Part shown: piece by piece, positions 28,501-49,148 of the stretch
How positions within the stretch are numbered: position 1 is the first letter of the stretch
Layout of the letters: every line of letters starts with the position of its first letter
Assembly (NCBI RefSeq): GCF_037975245.1
Contig: NC_092581.1
Coordinates: 11,869,303 to 11,933,302, forward strand
Reading direction: 5' to 3'
DNA: 64,000 nt
From: Apostichopus japonicus
Lineage: Eukaryota > Echinodermata > Holothuroidea > Aspidochirotida > Stichopodidae
The notes under the pieces: generated by a model
Told to the model about the DNA's origin: nothing
Database searches by the model: none
Seen by the model: only the letters and a program-made list of their open reading frames with translations
Position numbers and translations under genes: made by a program

Positions 28501-31500
28501 AACTATAGAAATGATCCTTGGAAGTATAGTAGTAAAGATTCAATAGGCGTAAAATATGAAGCTATCGTGAAAGATGTACTTTTCTCCGTAGTGAAATACT
28601 GTATGATGTTTGTATTCAAATCAGATAAACGATGCAATATTTCCATGTTCTATCCCTAACAATGAATGGAAATTGTTACAGAGCGCATGTTACTGAAAAT
28701 CGGACTCTTAAAAGTGGGAAAATATAAGTGTTTTAAAGGAGTTACCAACGAAATCGTAGATCATCTCTACAAAGGAATGTCAATTTGAGGGCGTTGTTTA
28801 TATGCAAATAACCACAAATATGGAGTAGTTTTGTTTAGTTTAGTAGGGGAAAAAACGATCAGGATGGACACTCAAGCCCCCATCAAGGACCCTATAGGAG
28901 AGAGAAAAAATTGAAGACACAGACACTCAGACCAAATTACAATGCTTAAAGGAGGGCGGGGCGGGGTCATTGGGGGGGGGGGGCACTTGCCTCCCAGTAC
29001 CGTGATAAACCTTAAAAGGCATAGCTGGTGGTTTTCGACATCCTCTAATCAGGTCAATGTTTATGTTACATTGAATAGTTACACTTGTACCTTTCCATTG
29101 ATGTAAGGCACATTGTATTATTTTCTTTGGTACTCGGTAAAACTTGTTCAAACCTAGCACTTTTGAGCAATGAATTTGCTCTTTTCGCAAACATTCCTAA
29201 GCCCTCACGTGACTGGAGGTCACCTTGTGATGCACATGTGCGGTTGAGGAAAATTTCGATAAGGCTGTTGTTCACTTCAGAACTAACACTATGCCGATAC
29301 CCACTTCAGCACTATCATGCCGGTACGACACACTTACCGTGCAGTTAGTATTTTGGGTGATCTTTTCTTTACATTGTTTAATAAGAATAACACTACAATG
29401 TTTGCAGCCACTCTGAATATGTCTCTCTCCTCCAGAACTCCGAAGAGCAGAGGAACGGTCATCAATGATCAGAAACTACTAATTAACGCTGTTTCTGATC
29501 CGCTTCACGCTCAGAGAGAGACATTGTTACTCGTCATCGTGGTTGCAACTCCAAACAATTCTAATCACTCGTAATAACTTACGAACTATAGAAATGATCC
29601 TTGGAAGTATAGTAGTAAAGATTCAATAGGCGTAAAATATGAAGCTATCGTTTAAAGATGTACTTTTCCCCGTAGTGAAATACTGTATGATGTTTGTATT
29701 CAAATCAGATAAACCATGCAATATTTCAATGTTCTATCCCTAACAATGAATGGAAATTATTACAGAGCGCATGTTACTGAAAATCGGACTCTTAAAAGTG
29801 GGAAAATATAAGTGTTTTAAAGGAGTTACCAACGAAATCGTAGATCATCTCTACAAAGGAATGTCAATTTGAGGGCGTTGTTTACATCCAAATAACCACA
29901 AAAATGGAGTAGTTTTGTTTAGTTTAGTAGGGAAAAAAAGGATCAGGAGGGACACTCAAGTCCCCATCAAGGACCCTATAGGAGAGAGAAAAAATTGAAG
30001 ACACAAACACTCAGACCAAATTACAATGCTTAAAGGAGGGCGGGGCAGGGCGGGCGGGGTCATTGGGGGGTGGGGCACTTGCCTCCCAGCACCGTGATAA
30101 ACCTTAAAAGGCATAGCTGATGGTTTTTCGACATCCTCTAATCAGGTCAATGTTTATGTTACATTGAATAGTTACACTTGTACCTTTCCATTGATGTAAG
30201 GCACATTGTATTATTTTCTTTTGGTACTCGGTAAAACTTGTTCAAACCTAGCACTTTTGAGCAATGAATTTGCTCTTTTCGCAAACATTCCTAAGCCCTC
30301 ACGTGACTGGAGGTCACCTTGTGATGCACATGTGCGGTTGAGGAAAATTTCGATAAGGCTGTTGTTCACTTCAGAACTAACACTATGCCGATACCCACTT
30401 CAGCACTATCATGCCGGTACGACACACTTGCCGTGCAGTTAGTATTCTGGGTGATCTTTTCTTTACATTGTTTAATAAGAATAACACTACTATGTTTGCA
30501 GCCACTCTGAATATGTCTCTCTCCTCCAGAACTCCGAAGAGCAGAGGAACGGTCATCAATGATCAGAAACTACGAATTAACGCTGTTTCTGATCCGCTTC
30601 ACGCTCAGAGAGAGACATTGTTACTCGTCATCGTGGTTGCAACTCCAAACAATTCTAATCACTCGTAATAACTTACGAACTATAGAAATGATCCTTGGAA
30701 GTATAGTAGTAAAGATTCAATAGGCGTAAAATATGAAGCTATCGTTTAAAGATGTACTTTTCCCCGTAGTGAAATACTGTATGATGTTTGTATTCAAATC
30801 AGATAAACGATGCAATATTTCAATGTTCTATCCCTAACAATGAATGGAAATTATTACAGAGCGCATGTTACTGAAAATCGGACTCTTAAAAGTGGGAAAA
30901 TATAAGTGTTTTAAAGGAGTTACCAACGAAATCGTAGATCATCTCTACAAAGGAATGTCAATTTGAGGGCGTTGTTTATATCCAAATAACCACAAAATGG
31001 AGTAGTTTTGTTTAGTTTAGTAGGGGGAAAAAAAGGATCAGGAGGGACACTCAAGCCCCCATCAAGGACCCTATAGGAGAGAGAAAAAATTGAAGACACA
31101 AACACTCAGACCCAACTACAATGCTTAAAGGAGGGCGGGGCGGGCGGGCGGGGTCATTGGGGGTTGGGGCACTTGCCTCCCAGTACCGTGATAAACCTTA
31201 AAAGGCACAGCTGTTGGTTTTTCGACATCCTCTAATCAGGTCAATGTTTATGTTACATTGAATATTTACACTTGTACCTTTCCATTGATGTAAGGCACAT
31301 TGTATTATTTTCTTTTGGGACTCGGTGAAACTTGTTCAAACCTAGCACTTTTGGGCAATGAATTTTGCTCTTTTCGCAAAAATTCCTAAGCTCTCACGTG
31401 ACTGGAGGTCACCTTGTGACGCACATGTGCGGTTGAGGAAAATTTCGATAAGGCTGTTGTTCACTTCAAAACTAACACTATGCCGATACCCACTTCAGCA

Positions 31501-32030
31501 CTATCATGCCGGTACGACACACTTGCCGTGCAGTTAGTATTTTGGGTGATCCTTTCTTTACATTGTTTAATAAGAAGAACACTACTATGTTTGCAGCCAC
31601 TCTGAATATGTCTCTCTCCTCCAGAACTCCGAAGAGCAGAGGAACGGTCATCAATGATCAGAAACTACGAATTAACGCTGTTACTGATCCGCTTCACGCT
31701 CAGAGAGAGACATTGTTACTCGTCATCGTGGTTGCAACTCCAAACAATTCTAATCACTCGTAATAACTTACGAACTATAGAAATGATCCTTGGAAGTATA
31801 GTAGTAAAGATTCGATAGGCGTAAAATATGAACCTATCGTTTAAAGATGTACTTTTCCCCGTAGTGAAATACTGTATTATGTTTGTATTCAAATCAGATA
31901 AACGATGCAATATTTCAATGTTCTATCCTTAACAATGAATGGAAATTATTACAGAGCGCATGTTACTGAAAATCGGACTCTTAAAGTGGGAAATATAGGT
32001 GATTTAAAGGAGTTATCAACGAAATTGTAT
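25554..32030 (+). repeat. Tandem array, six copies of a ~1.09-kb unit
   Basis: Units start at GGAGTAGTTT: 25554, 26628, 27725, 28822, 29906, 30999; the last ends near 32030. Periods are 1074, 1097, 1097, 1084 and 1093. Units 2 and 3 are almost identical over more than 1 kb. Length differences sit mainly in the G-rich block (GGCGGGGCAGGGCGGGCGGG) and A-runs. Every unit has the same 85-codon open frame beginning MPVRHT (26040, 27137, 28234, 29317, 30411, 31506). Several also have a 78-87-codon frame just upstream. None resembles a known protein. The outer boundary block TTTAAAGGAGTTATCAACGA occurs at the last unit's end. Confidence 0.95.
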
Positions 32031-32459
32031 ATTAGCTGCCGTATTTGCTGGTAGGCGTTCCACTTTTAGGGCGGAGTTTCATATGCAAATCAAACATTTT
32101 TATACATCTCAAAAAATTAGCTACGATATTGTTCTATATTAAGCAAGTACGTCAGATAGAAGACTTCTTCCGATCTTAGAGTTATGTCCACCCATATAAG
32201 AAAATATTAATAAGTTATCTGAAATGTCTTTAGAAAAGTTAGCATCATGGCATCAAGTTGAGAGGTTTTACGTAACACTGTCATTGAGTACAAATTTAAA
32301 TAAATCCCACTCAATTATTGCAATGTTGGTGAATGTTTTGTGTCAAGATTTTTGCTTTCTCATTTTTTGGCATATTGCAGGTAAGTTTTAGGATTAACAA
32401 GGTAAAATGATGAAGTAATGTAACAAAATACAATTATAATATGCATTAAACACGAAAGT

Positions 32460-32653
32460 TAAAATTGACAAGTTGGGCGGAGAAAGATTTATCGCACGCA
32501 GACTACACGCATATTACAGATTATCAGTATCCTGTATATGCAGCACTGTAGTACAAAGGCAAAACATAGCGGACGTCAAGACGAACACGTATAGGAAAAC
32601 CAAATCAGCATTTGCTAGTTCCACGAAAGGTTTTAGCAAGGTTGTTAGAGCAA
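32460..32653 (+). other. Candidate non-coding first exon of TFG
   Basis: The TFG start codon lies in an exon that begins at a splice acceptor (36531/36532), so at least one 5' UTR exon must lie upstream. The best donor-like site nearby is AGAGCAA followed by GTAAGTTTT at 32654, preceded by ~190 bp of less AT-rich sequence with a GGGCGG box at 32476. Another donor-like GCAG/GTAAGT lies at 32379. There is no direct proof of either. Confidence 0.3.
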
Positions 32654-34177
32654 GTAAGTTTTATTACTTCATGTTCTGTTTTGGTTTTGCCTCTTGCCTC
32701 TTCACACTTCTTTGAATTCACCAGTAAAATAATTCAAAGCTGAAGGGGTAAATTCTAAAATACAACGCATTTCACTCATTAAATTTATTTGTGGACATAT
32801 ATAGCCTAGGCCTAGTGAACGTCGGCGAGGAAGCCCAGAAACCGACGCCTAACAATACAGTACTTACCGGTTAGGCCTACACTTATGTTATATACCAGTC
32901 TGTGAGTCACACTCGAAGTCATATGAGTAACACTGGTTGACCAAGCGTTAGGCTTAGGCTAAGTAAGGCTCGAGTCAGTGTTCTGACTACCTTTCATCGA
33001 TTATAGTTTTATAATCGTCTTAAGTATTGTCACAACCTGAAAGCAATGATTCGTGGTTTTTTTTTTTCTTTTTTTGTCTGTCATCCATGAAAACTGTAGT
33101 AGGGGCCTAGGCCTAAAGTGAGGAGTTTTGTATTAAAACACTACTACTTGGGTTTGAAAAGTAACAAAAATGCTTCAAAACTGGGGTCCATGGTAACAGG
33201 GTCCCCAGGGGGTAGTTGAAAAGTCTTGGGGATGAATTGAGAAGAAAGGGAGGATGGAAGGGGAGGGGCGAGGGGGAGGCCTTACTATCTAATTGAATGT
33301 GCATTCAGTGTTGTAAAGGATATATCTAATTGAGAAACATAGAAGACTGGCCATAACACATCACAGCAATTTATGTCTCAAATTACCCAAGCAAAATCCT
33401 GATATTAAGGCCCTTGTTCAAGAGCATCAAGCTCAAATTCGCATTATCATTAATCATTGAAAGAACACTTGTGACCTACTGTTATTCCATATCCAATGAT
33501 TACAGATAACAATGAATATTTTATTTTGTGTTTTGTGGAGTGAAATCGTAAGAGATACCATGAACATTGATTGGCATGTAATGTTCGCTGTTACAGTATG
33601 TGAAAGAAAGTGATTGAAAAATATATCGACATGTTTTATAGAAATATTTGGGAAGGGAGAATAAGAAAACAGTTTTCACTAAGGTGGGGAATCTTAGAGA
33701 AATGGTCGATCAGCATGGATATATAGACCAAGGTTGTTAGACTTGCCAAACCACTCTAGGCCTAGGCCAAGTTGAGTCAGGAGTCATCAATAAAAACTTA
33801 GGCCTACCTTTCTGATATGATAATCATACAATGTTACTAGATCATTAAGAATACCTGTGCTCATTGTATGTTAGAAATATTGTAGTTGCAACTGGAAATT
33901 CAGTGTGTTCTTTAATTTTGATTGTTTTGTCTGGCCATTGCTTAAAGAATTAGTTTTAAAACCAAACTTGTAAGATGGAATACTAATATTGATTAAAAGA
34001 GAGTAGTTTGCCAGCTTCTGTTATGTGGTCTGCTTAGTGTGTAAAAAAAAAATTGATAAATGGTTGGCTGCTTTTTAGTAATGAAACAGAGTGAATATTT
34101 AGTTCCGTCTTCTACTATATTCTCCTGGAAGGTGATATCTGTTGTGCTCCACTTTCTAAGCAGACTCTGATAGAGTT

Positions 34178-34237
34178 GTTTGGCTTTCGTGCCCAGGCTC
34201 TTGATCTTGGGTAACTTTTCTTAAAAAGCCTTATGTA
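34178..34237 (+). mobile_element. Isolated 3' module of the U2-headed SINE family
   Basis: GTTTGGCTTTCGTGCCCAGG followed by CTCTTGATCTTGGGTAACTT and CTTAAAAAGCCTTATG matches the end of the 112-bp modules at 25101-25430, including the CCCAGG/CTTGGG hairpin and the TTAAAAAG tail. No U2 head or upstream module part is seen: probably a 5'-truncated copy. Confidence 0.6.
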
Positions 34238-34355
34238 TATACCTGAGCAGTTTCTTTCAAAATAAAAAAAAGTTGAAGGAAAAGGAACAGAAGATGCTAT
34301 AAATGTATTCTTTTGATCTTACTTGAGAAAGCTGTTGATTCTAGAAGATCTCAGC

Positions 34356-36030
34356 CAGTGGCGTAGCCAGACTTTTCCATCTGGGGGGGGGGGCAAATGG
34401 GGGGGGCAAAGGGTCTGATTGGTGGGGCAGACTAAGCTAGTACAAAAGACATACCAAACAGTTTGCATGACAAACTGTGGCAAATCGGGTATTGTGTCAG
34501 CAATGTAGGGTACAGATGGTCACTCTAGTTAGCTGACGTTTTATGTTATTTCCACATAGGTATTATTAACGATAAAACAGATCACTGAAAAAGTCATCGA
34601 TAATTCTCTTTAAAAATCTGAATAGACTATGCTCTTTCTGTCAGTATTCAAAGATGATCAGCATGATATCTGACTTGCCTGGGAGTGTAACCACCCCCCC
34701 CCCAATCAACAAAAGATGTTATCATTCCCCCTTTGGGCCCTTCTTTTGCACTGTCTAGGGCTCACTCAAACAGTCTAGCGAAGGTTAATTCACCTATTCT
34801 GATGACTGTCTGCGAACTTATCGACGAATTTCGCGCCCTATGATAAGGTGACCATATTTTCGTGACTGAAATCGGGGACATTTATTGCGTGACTGATATG
34901 GGGGAGAGGTTTAAGGGAAGGGGCTGTCCCCCTCCCCTTTGGAAAATTTTCAAGTGCCTACGGTGCTTAGATGTAAAATGGTGATACTTTGAAGCACTTT
35001 TTAAATCAATTTTATTTTCAAAAATGTAGCTTTTTCTTAAATGAAATCCACTTACTTGACGTGGTTCTTTGAGAGCTTGTGATTTGCTCATGCTCACACT
35101 ATAAGTTTCGTTGTGTCGCCGTAGTTGCCATTTATACGGTCGAAAGAGTGCTAGGCTAGATCGATCTAGCATATTTTTAACAGTGTTTCCACTTTACACT
35201 GGGCCCACCTGAAATACTGGTTATAAGTTCCGTTCTGCGACTGCACACTTGACTAAATTTTGCTTTTACAATTATTTTACTAATAATGTGGGATATTTTC
35301 GAAATTCCTGAACATTTTGACGAATCGGGGACATTTTCGGGGACACTTGTTCATCGGGGACAGCACACTGTAATCGGGGACTGTCCCCGAAAATCGGGGA
35401 CGTCTGGTCACCTTACCGGGCCTATGAGCTCAATACGGAAACACAAACGTATATACTAGGCTGTTCTGTGTTGAATGTACCTAACCCAAGAAACACAGCG
35501 CAATTGGTCGCGTAGGCGTAGCAAAACTTGTTGTAAGTTTCAATCAAAATGTAAATTGTTTCTAAATACTGTGATATTCATTCTGCCATACACGTCACTC
35601 ACGTGTGAATCATTTCGGAACACAATCCAGAGATCAGGGATAATCATGTGAACATAAACTGAACGTAGCCTCCGCTTGTGAGTGCCGCGGAGACCGTTTA
35701 ATTAAATTGCCAACCCGTTTCCACATTTGACAATACAGAGACAGTGGCATTTTTTGCACTGCTGCTTGGGTCAAATTCTTTTTCAAGGCAATGTTCCCAT
35801 GGAAGTGATTTTTATTTTGGCCACCCAATTTCGCAGATAGAGAATTAGGTAAAAGATTAAGAATAAAAATTGCATAAAAACCATGGTAATATGCACATAG
35901 GCCCAGCAACATATTTAGTGTGCATTCAAGTTTTTTTTTTCTCAGTCAATAATTCCATTTGGGGGGGCAAGTGGGGGGGGCGAGCATTTCAACTGGGGGG
36001 CTCCTGCCACCCCCGCTGGCTACGCCACTG
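34356..36030. mobile_element. 1.67-kb composite TIR element, CAGTGGCGTAGCCAG ends, 8-bp TSD
   Basis: Begins CAGTGGCGTAGCCAG and ends with its exact complement CTGGCTACGCCACTG. Flanked by identical ATCTCAGC at 34348-34355 and 36031-36038. Subterminal poly-G blocks on both sides resemble the MITE at 3172. A second element (34843-35415) is nested inside. No transposase frame is evident: non-autonomous. Lies upstream of the TFG coding exons. Confidence 0.88.
34843..35415. mobile_element. Nested TIR element with TAAGGTGACCA ends
   Basis: Left end TAAGGTGACCATATTTTCG and right end GACGTCTGGTCACCTTA share an 11-bp terminal inverted repeat. GGGGACA / TGTCCCC repeats are frequent near the right end (GTCCCCGAAAATCGGGGAC). 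It carries at ~34900-34990 a segment similar to the interior of the MITE at 3172 (GGGG...TGTCCCCCTCCCC). Target duplication not clear. Confidence 0.65.
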
Positions 36031-36038
36031 ATCTCAGC

Positions 36039-36531
36039 TCTTCATCAATAATAACAATGAAACTGAAATTTACTGTGATCTCTTGTGAGGTAGTATAGTG
36101 TCATGTAAAATGATGATCATTAATTTGTTTGCTAAAACCTACTGCCAGAAACTCTGGAATCGGTGAAAAGAGTTACAGTAGTTGCAACTTGCAATATATA
36201 CTAGGTACCACTTAGGACTAGGCTTCAGTACATAGTGAACAGAGAGTTAGCCAAGGCTCACAAGAATAGTGATAGTATCAATCATAGATGTTTTTCCCAA
36301 ATGTTGCATGTAATTAATGGGAAAAAAGCAAATTTTCTTTCTTTTTGTGGGGTAGGGGAAAATACACACTTGTGCATCACAGACTTTATAGTCATTGCAA
36401 ATAATTTATTGTCATTTACAAGTTGATGTTACTGTACTGAATGAGAGAAAACATTTGTCTGTTGTTCCATGTTACAAAACATTGCAGTAAAATAAATTTC
36501 CTTATACCCCTGTTTCTTATTCTCTGTCCAG
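36039..36531. other. TFG intron before the first coding exon
   Basis: AT-rich intron ending in TTCTCTGTCCAG, a good polypyrimidine/acceptor signal. Nothing else recognised. Confidence 0.5.
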
Positions 36532-44037
<7,506 letters not shown>

Positions 44038-47000
44038 GTATTGAGTATGATAGAGATTCTTAGTATTGTCATTGAGAAGGAAGTAACATATTGATTAAAT
44101 GAAGTATGCTAATTAATTACCCAGACAACTACCCAGAGAGGTAGTACAAAGTTGGCTAAAAACTGTAGGTATTCATCCAGTTCAAAGTACATGGTATATT
44201 GGGGCTGACAATATTAAAAAAAATGAATAATGATAGGAAAAATGAATAGCTGGAATTTGCGGTATCAAGGCAGCTATTATGTGCGATATTTCGGATAACC
44301 TTTTTTTTTTTTTTTCATGCTATTTTCATTTTATAAATAAAATCCTGTGTACAGTGTAGGCAATGCTATTCTTTTAGCATTTCGTTTCTGAAACTGAAGA
44401 AGTCCAATCTTGAAGGGGAAAAAAAATTGTGTGATTAATACTAAATTGAAAATGTTTCTGTATGACAAAATATTTAAAAATTTGTCTGAATTATTAGTCA
44501 CTTGCTAGGCAGCGGCATACCAGCTCCGGAATGGTGCACCCCTGGATCCAAACTGGTGCCAGCAGGGTTGAGGTCCCAAATTTCCTCAGGTACTAGTTAA
44601 GTCCGAGGCTGGTTGAATTGCTGCACCTATACGTATTAATGTGTCAGTCCTCTCCTGCTCGTTGAGTAGCCTTCATTCGGCCAAAGCATCTACAAGGATG
44701 CCTGGGTTGGATCAGTTGCGATCTTGTTTTGATTGATTGCCTGTAGATTTGGTAAAGTTATCTGGCACTTGACAACAAGCATGCAAAGAGCTACATTAAA
44801 GAAAATTGCTGATATTGGAAAGATTTGAAGGAATTTTTATTTTTGAAATAGGAAATGTGCCACACATTCACTCAAAATATTTTCTTAAGTCAATTGTTTT
44901 GAACTTTGAATGCTTCATTTGCATTTGTTTCGATACATTCAAAGTGTATTCTTGTATGATGGATGAATTATGAAAAAACAAATCTTTTTCAAGGTATCCT
45001 GTCGGTCCCACACATACCCTTCACATGTACTTCATGTGTGTAATGTCATTACTTGCTGCCCTGTGTCAGGATTTGACCCAGGGTCAGAAAAAATAATAAC
45101 CCCAGGTACATGTAGACAAATCACACCAGTCAATTAGCTTTTTATCCTCCAAATTTATGCATCTGAGTATTTAATGATTTGTTGCAGCAAGCTCTCGAAA
45201 TGATTGTAAGTCATAATGTGATTTTTAAGAATTAATTTTGGAAAATGTTTCATGTTGTTCAGTCATATAGTATTATATTTTGATACTTGTAAGTTTAGTG
45301 GTATGTATAAGCAGTTGCATAAATATTTGCAGTTTATCTTTGCTAGCATTTACATTAGGGATTTAGCTATAATATATATATATTAATTTCACCATAAACG
45401 CACTAATTTCTCCTCAATAATTCTAAATCTTGTGTAACAGTTATTAATTGAACCAATGATTCAAATATTTTATAAAGTTCTAAACTTAGTATTCTTTGGT
45501 GTTGGGGACAAATTTAACATAAAGATAACCTTGAGTAATAAAGGGGTGCTAGATTTCAAATATTTTGATAGAAAAATTAGTTAAACTTGTCAAAGGAATG
45601 AATTGTTCAGAAAGAATAAAAAAATTCCCATCGTTAATTTTGTGAAAACGACAATGACACTGTAATACAGAAACATGTATTTCCATACTGATTTAAGTAA
45701 TATAAAGACTACCTTGGAATATTGCAGCTGTTCATAGCAGTATAAAGGTCAAACTTGAAAGTCATTGTTTCATAGTTCAAACTCAATTCTGGTCAGGTCA
45801 AAGGTCAGGTCAAGCAATGCAAACACAGTTAGCTTATATCATTCTTATGATGCATAACAATTCACTTCCATAAGGTAGATTTGCAAGAGAATGTGGGTTT
45901 TTTTTTTTTTCAAGAGCTATTTTGGTTGATGTCAATAATATCTGGGTTTGCATATAAATATATAATAAATTGTGAAATACTTCACATCAAAAATAGTTTG
46001 CATCCATTATTCTGGAAGTAGGTTGTGGTATGGCACTATGTTTTAAAGCCAAGTGGAATAATTACATAAAATTTCCCTGATTTGACTGAAGTCATTGCAA
46101 TACCTTTATTGGAGAGGAAAAAAACTCACAAACTTTTTGTATTTTACGGCAATTTGGAAAATTACATCAAGTCATGACTTGTTACAACTTGTTACAAAAT
46201 TGGAATGAGGGGAAAATTGGAAGATGTGAAATTTAGTCAACCATGTAAAACTGAGAGAATAAAACCCCTCTTTTTTGGCATCAGTAGCAAATTCCTGTAT
46301 TTTAGCCTATGGCATGATGAAGGAGAAGTTACTTTCATTTGCAAAATACTGGGTTGGTGAATCCCTTGCATGTTCTGAAAGCCATTGCTATCTTTCAAGT
46401 GTATAAATGTATGTATGTAGGTACATTTATGTCCGTTTTGTGCTGTTACTGGACATATTGCTATTTGTTCAATGTTTGTGCTAGACCTCTTTTCTTATAT
46501 ATTAGTTTTTCTGTTTGTATTTTTTCTCATTCTATATACAGCTTGCTTTTTCATATGTTGTTATGTTAGATGATTTCCCTGTTTTTGCTAGAAAAACAAG
46601 GGAACATGGCAAAAGTGAGGAGGGGGAGAATTAGATTGTGGAGGGGAGGGGGTGATTGTGGAGGATGAGTTTCACACTCATAGACCCCAAAACCTGATCT
46701 TATCAAATAAGTTGGAACTCAAAGACTGGTTTACACAGCTTCGTAAGGAGCATCAATGCCAAGCAAACTTGTAACGGGTTTGGTAGAGGGTTTAGCAAAA
46801 TAAAAAGTTGTGGTTATATAGCACTTCAGAGTATGAAGAGCAGTTATTACAATGTTAAGATCCGATCACTCAAACAGAGACCCCGATCTTTGGCAAGCAC
46901 TCTCTCCTCTAGGCCGTCTCCCACTCTTGCTCACCCCAGCCAAGTACATCTCAAAATATGTTTACTCATATAAAACTTGTACAAAATATTTATACTCATA

Positions 47001-48989
47001 TAAAAACTTATTCCTGCTAGATAATGGACTAGTGGTCACATTCTTCTTAAAGTCTCAAAGCCTGAGACATTTCCTATTGATGATTGAATTATTAACACCA
47101 TATTTCAGCAAACCTTATCTGCTTAATTATTCGTCGACTAACAATTTTTTTTACATTTCTTTGTTGTCCAGTTAAATGTTTATAGATGTATTGTCATTCA
47201 TGCAAAATTGCCATGTAGCTTGTAGATTTCTATTAATTATGCAAATGAGATGAAAAGAAAGCAAAATTAGGGAAGCAAAGATGCATTTTTTTTTTGTATA
47301 TTTTGTTTAACTTTTATATTGGAGGAATGGGTTGAGTTGTTAATGATTTTCATATATAGCTACCTAGTCATAGCTAGTTTTACCTCCCCTAGATCTGGTC
47401 TCTTTCATTGCAGCTATTAACTGGGGCAGGCTATGTGATCTTCTCATAGCAACTGGAAATTGCTCATGCCCAGTTTGTCAGCAGAAGATGGGTGGTTTTC
47501 TGTATCCATTTATGTACATGTAACACAGTTTATTTAGCAATGTAAACCCACTGTTGTTTTGGTGTGACGTGTGACGCCTTCACCATATATGATGTACGGC
47601 TGCATATACACAAGCAACTCCAGAATGGTGTGTTCAATATTATTATCAATAGTATTTAAGCGACCAATATCAAAAACTGTACACAAGTATCGCCCTGATA
47701 CTTATGACCCACATATCCATGGTTACAGTCAACCGACTGGCCAGTACCACATTAGCACCCTCGGTGGTACTAAGGCACTATCTGCCTCTCTCCCACCCCC
47801 TCCCCCCCCCTTTTAATTGTTTCAGGTACAACACAAAAATAAAGTTGGGATGGCTTGATTAAGGCTTTTCAATCTTGGGGGCTACTAGGTTCTCCCCGCA
47901 TCCCCTTCCCACCTCCCCCCCCCCCCCATCCCATGCCATACAAATTCCATTTGCAAATGCAGAAAAGTGTACATATCCTGCCTTAACCTTGACTGCACTA
48001 AAGTCCTAATTTCAAAGTATTGAATCAATGTCCTGTTACAGCTGCTCTCAGAATTAGAATTATTGCTATCCCAGCACCAGCTGTTGTTCTTATTGTATTA
48101 AACACACTCAATGAAATGAATCATTTGGTGCACTTGGCACTTCTTTCTGGTTACCAAATTGAGAAACTTAAAGGGGAATCAAAGTGATAAGTTTAACCAA
48201 TAAGAATAAATTGAAATTTCAGACAAGATTGTACTTTTATTGACAATGTTTGTTTCTTGTGTGTTATTCAGAAAAAGAAGAGAATATGTAATAAAGACAT
48301 TGAAACGATGAATTTTTTTTTATCTTCTTTGTAGATTTTGTTCAATTGCAATCTCCCCCTTAAAAGCATGACATATTTACTTGGCTACAGCCTCCCATCA
48401 CTTATCGAATCATCACCGTAAAAACTGATAGTCACATTTTCCTGTTGGCAAAGAAAATTGTCCCTGTTTTCCTTAAGGTATCTGTGATGTTAAAAATTCT
48501 CATTTTTTTTTAGGATTGCAAACTAAAAATAAGGATACATATGTAGAACCTATCACTATACCCTGACTATTCTTGGAAGAATGAGATAATTGTTTTCAAC
48601 ATACATACACACATGATTGATTGCCATATATTAGACCCACAAGCTTGGCTGAAAAAGCTGTAACATGGGCTACATAGTTACATCAAAGAATAACACTAAA
48701 TTAAAATGGACTGTTTTGTGTTATTAGGACACCCCCTGGCCTTAGAACCACTGAAGTAACTCTTTAACTTAAACAATGGCACAAGGTGTGATAGAGTATG
48801 CTTCAAAGTGTGCATTATGTTTATCCTACCATGCAAAACATTATCTAGTTACCATCACACTTGCCCAAATCTGATTCTGAGTACTACAAAACAAAAATCA
48901 GTACTAGTTAGTAAGGTTTCCCAGTAGGTGCATAACCCCCGTCATACTTTTTCAACCTCACACAAACGTTCATTAGTCTGGATCCACTT
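44038..48989. other. TFG 3' UTR and convergent intergenic region
   Basis: No further coding exon recognised. AATAAA signals on the plus strand occur at 44337 and near 48288, either of which might end TFG. Homopolymer runs lie at 44300-44315, 47798-47811 and 47916-47928. The segment 44515-44740 is less AT-rich and may be an old interspersed repeat, but I cannot name it. Confidence 0.4.
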
Positions 48990-49058
48990 GTGCACTCTGC
49001 AAGGCATCATTTGTGCCCTCTGCAAGGCATCATTTGTGCCCTCTGCAAGGCATCATTT
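48990..49058. repeat. 23-bp tandem repeat, three copies
   Basis: GTGCCCTCTGCAAGGCATCA plus TTT repeats at 48990, 49013 and 49036; the first copy has one base change. Confidence 0.9.
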
Positions 49059-49148
49059 GCAGTATAAATTTGCCTCTGAATGCACCACCTGACCTCTAAA
49101 ATGTAAAAAAAAAATTTCTGTGGGAGGAAGCACACAGAAAACCCCTTC

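Larger units (their letters stand above)
32040..34355. other. Upstream region / first intron of TFG
   Basis: No coding exon recognised. A possible non-coding first exon ends at 32653 (separate entry). ATGCAAAT at 32091 is an octamer-type sequence, but the same word occurs in the neighbouring repeat unit. A T-rich run lies near 33058-33077, and an isolated SINE-tail fragment at 34178-34237. Confidence 0.4.

Noticed and set aside
25554-32030. CRISPR-like or rDNA-like array
   Set aside because: Units are ~1.09 kb with no short repeat-spacer structure, no rRNA similarity, and the genome is animal.
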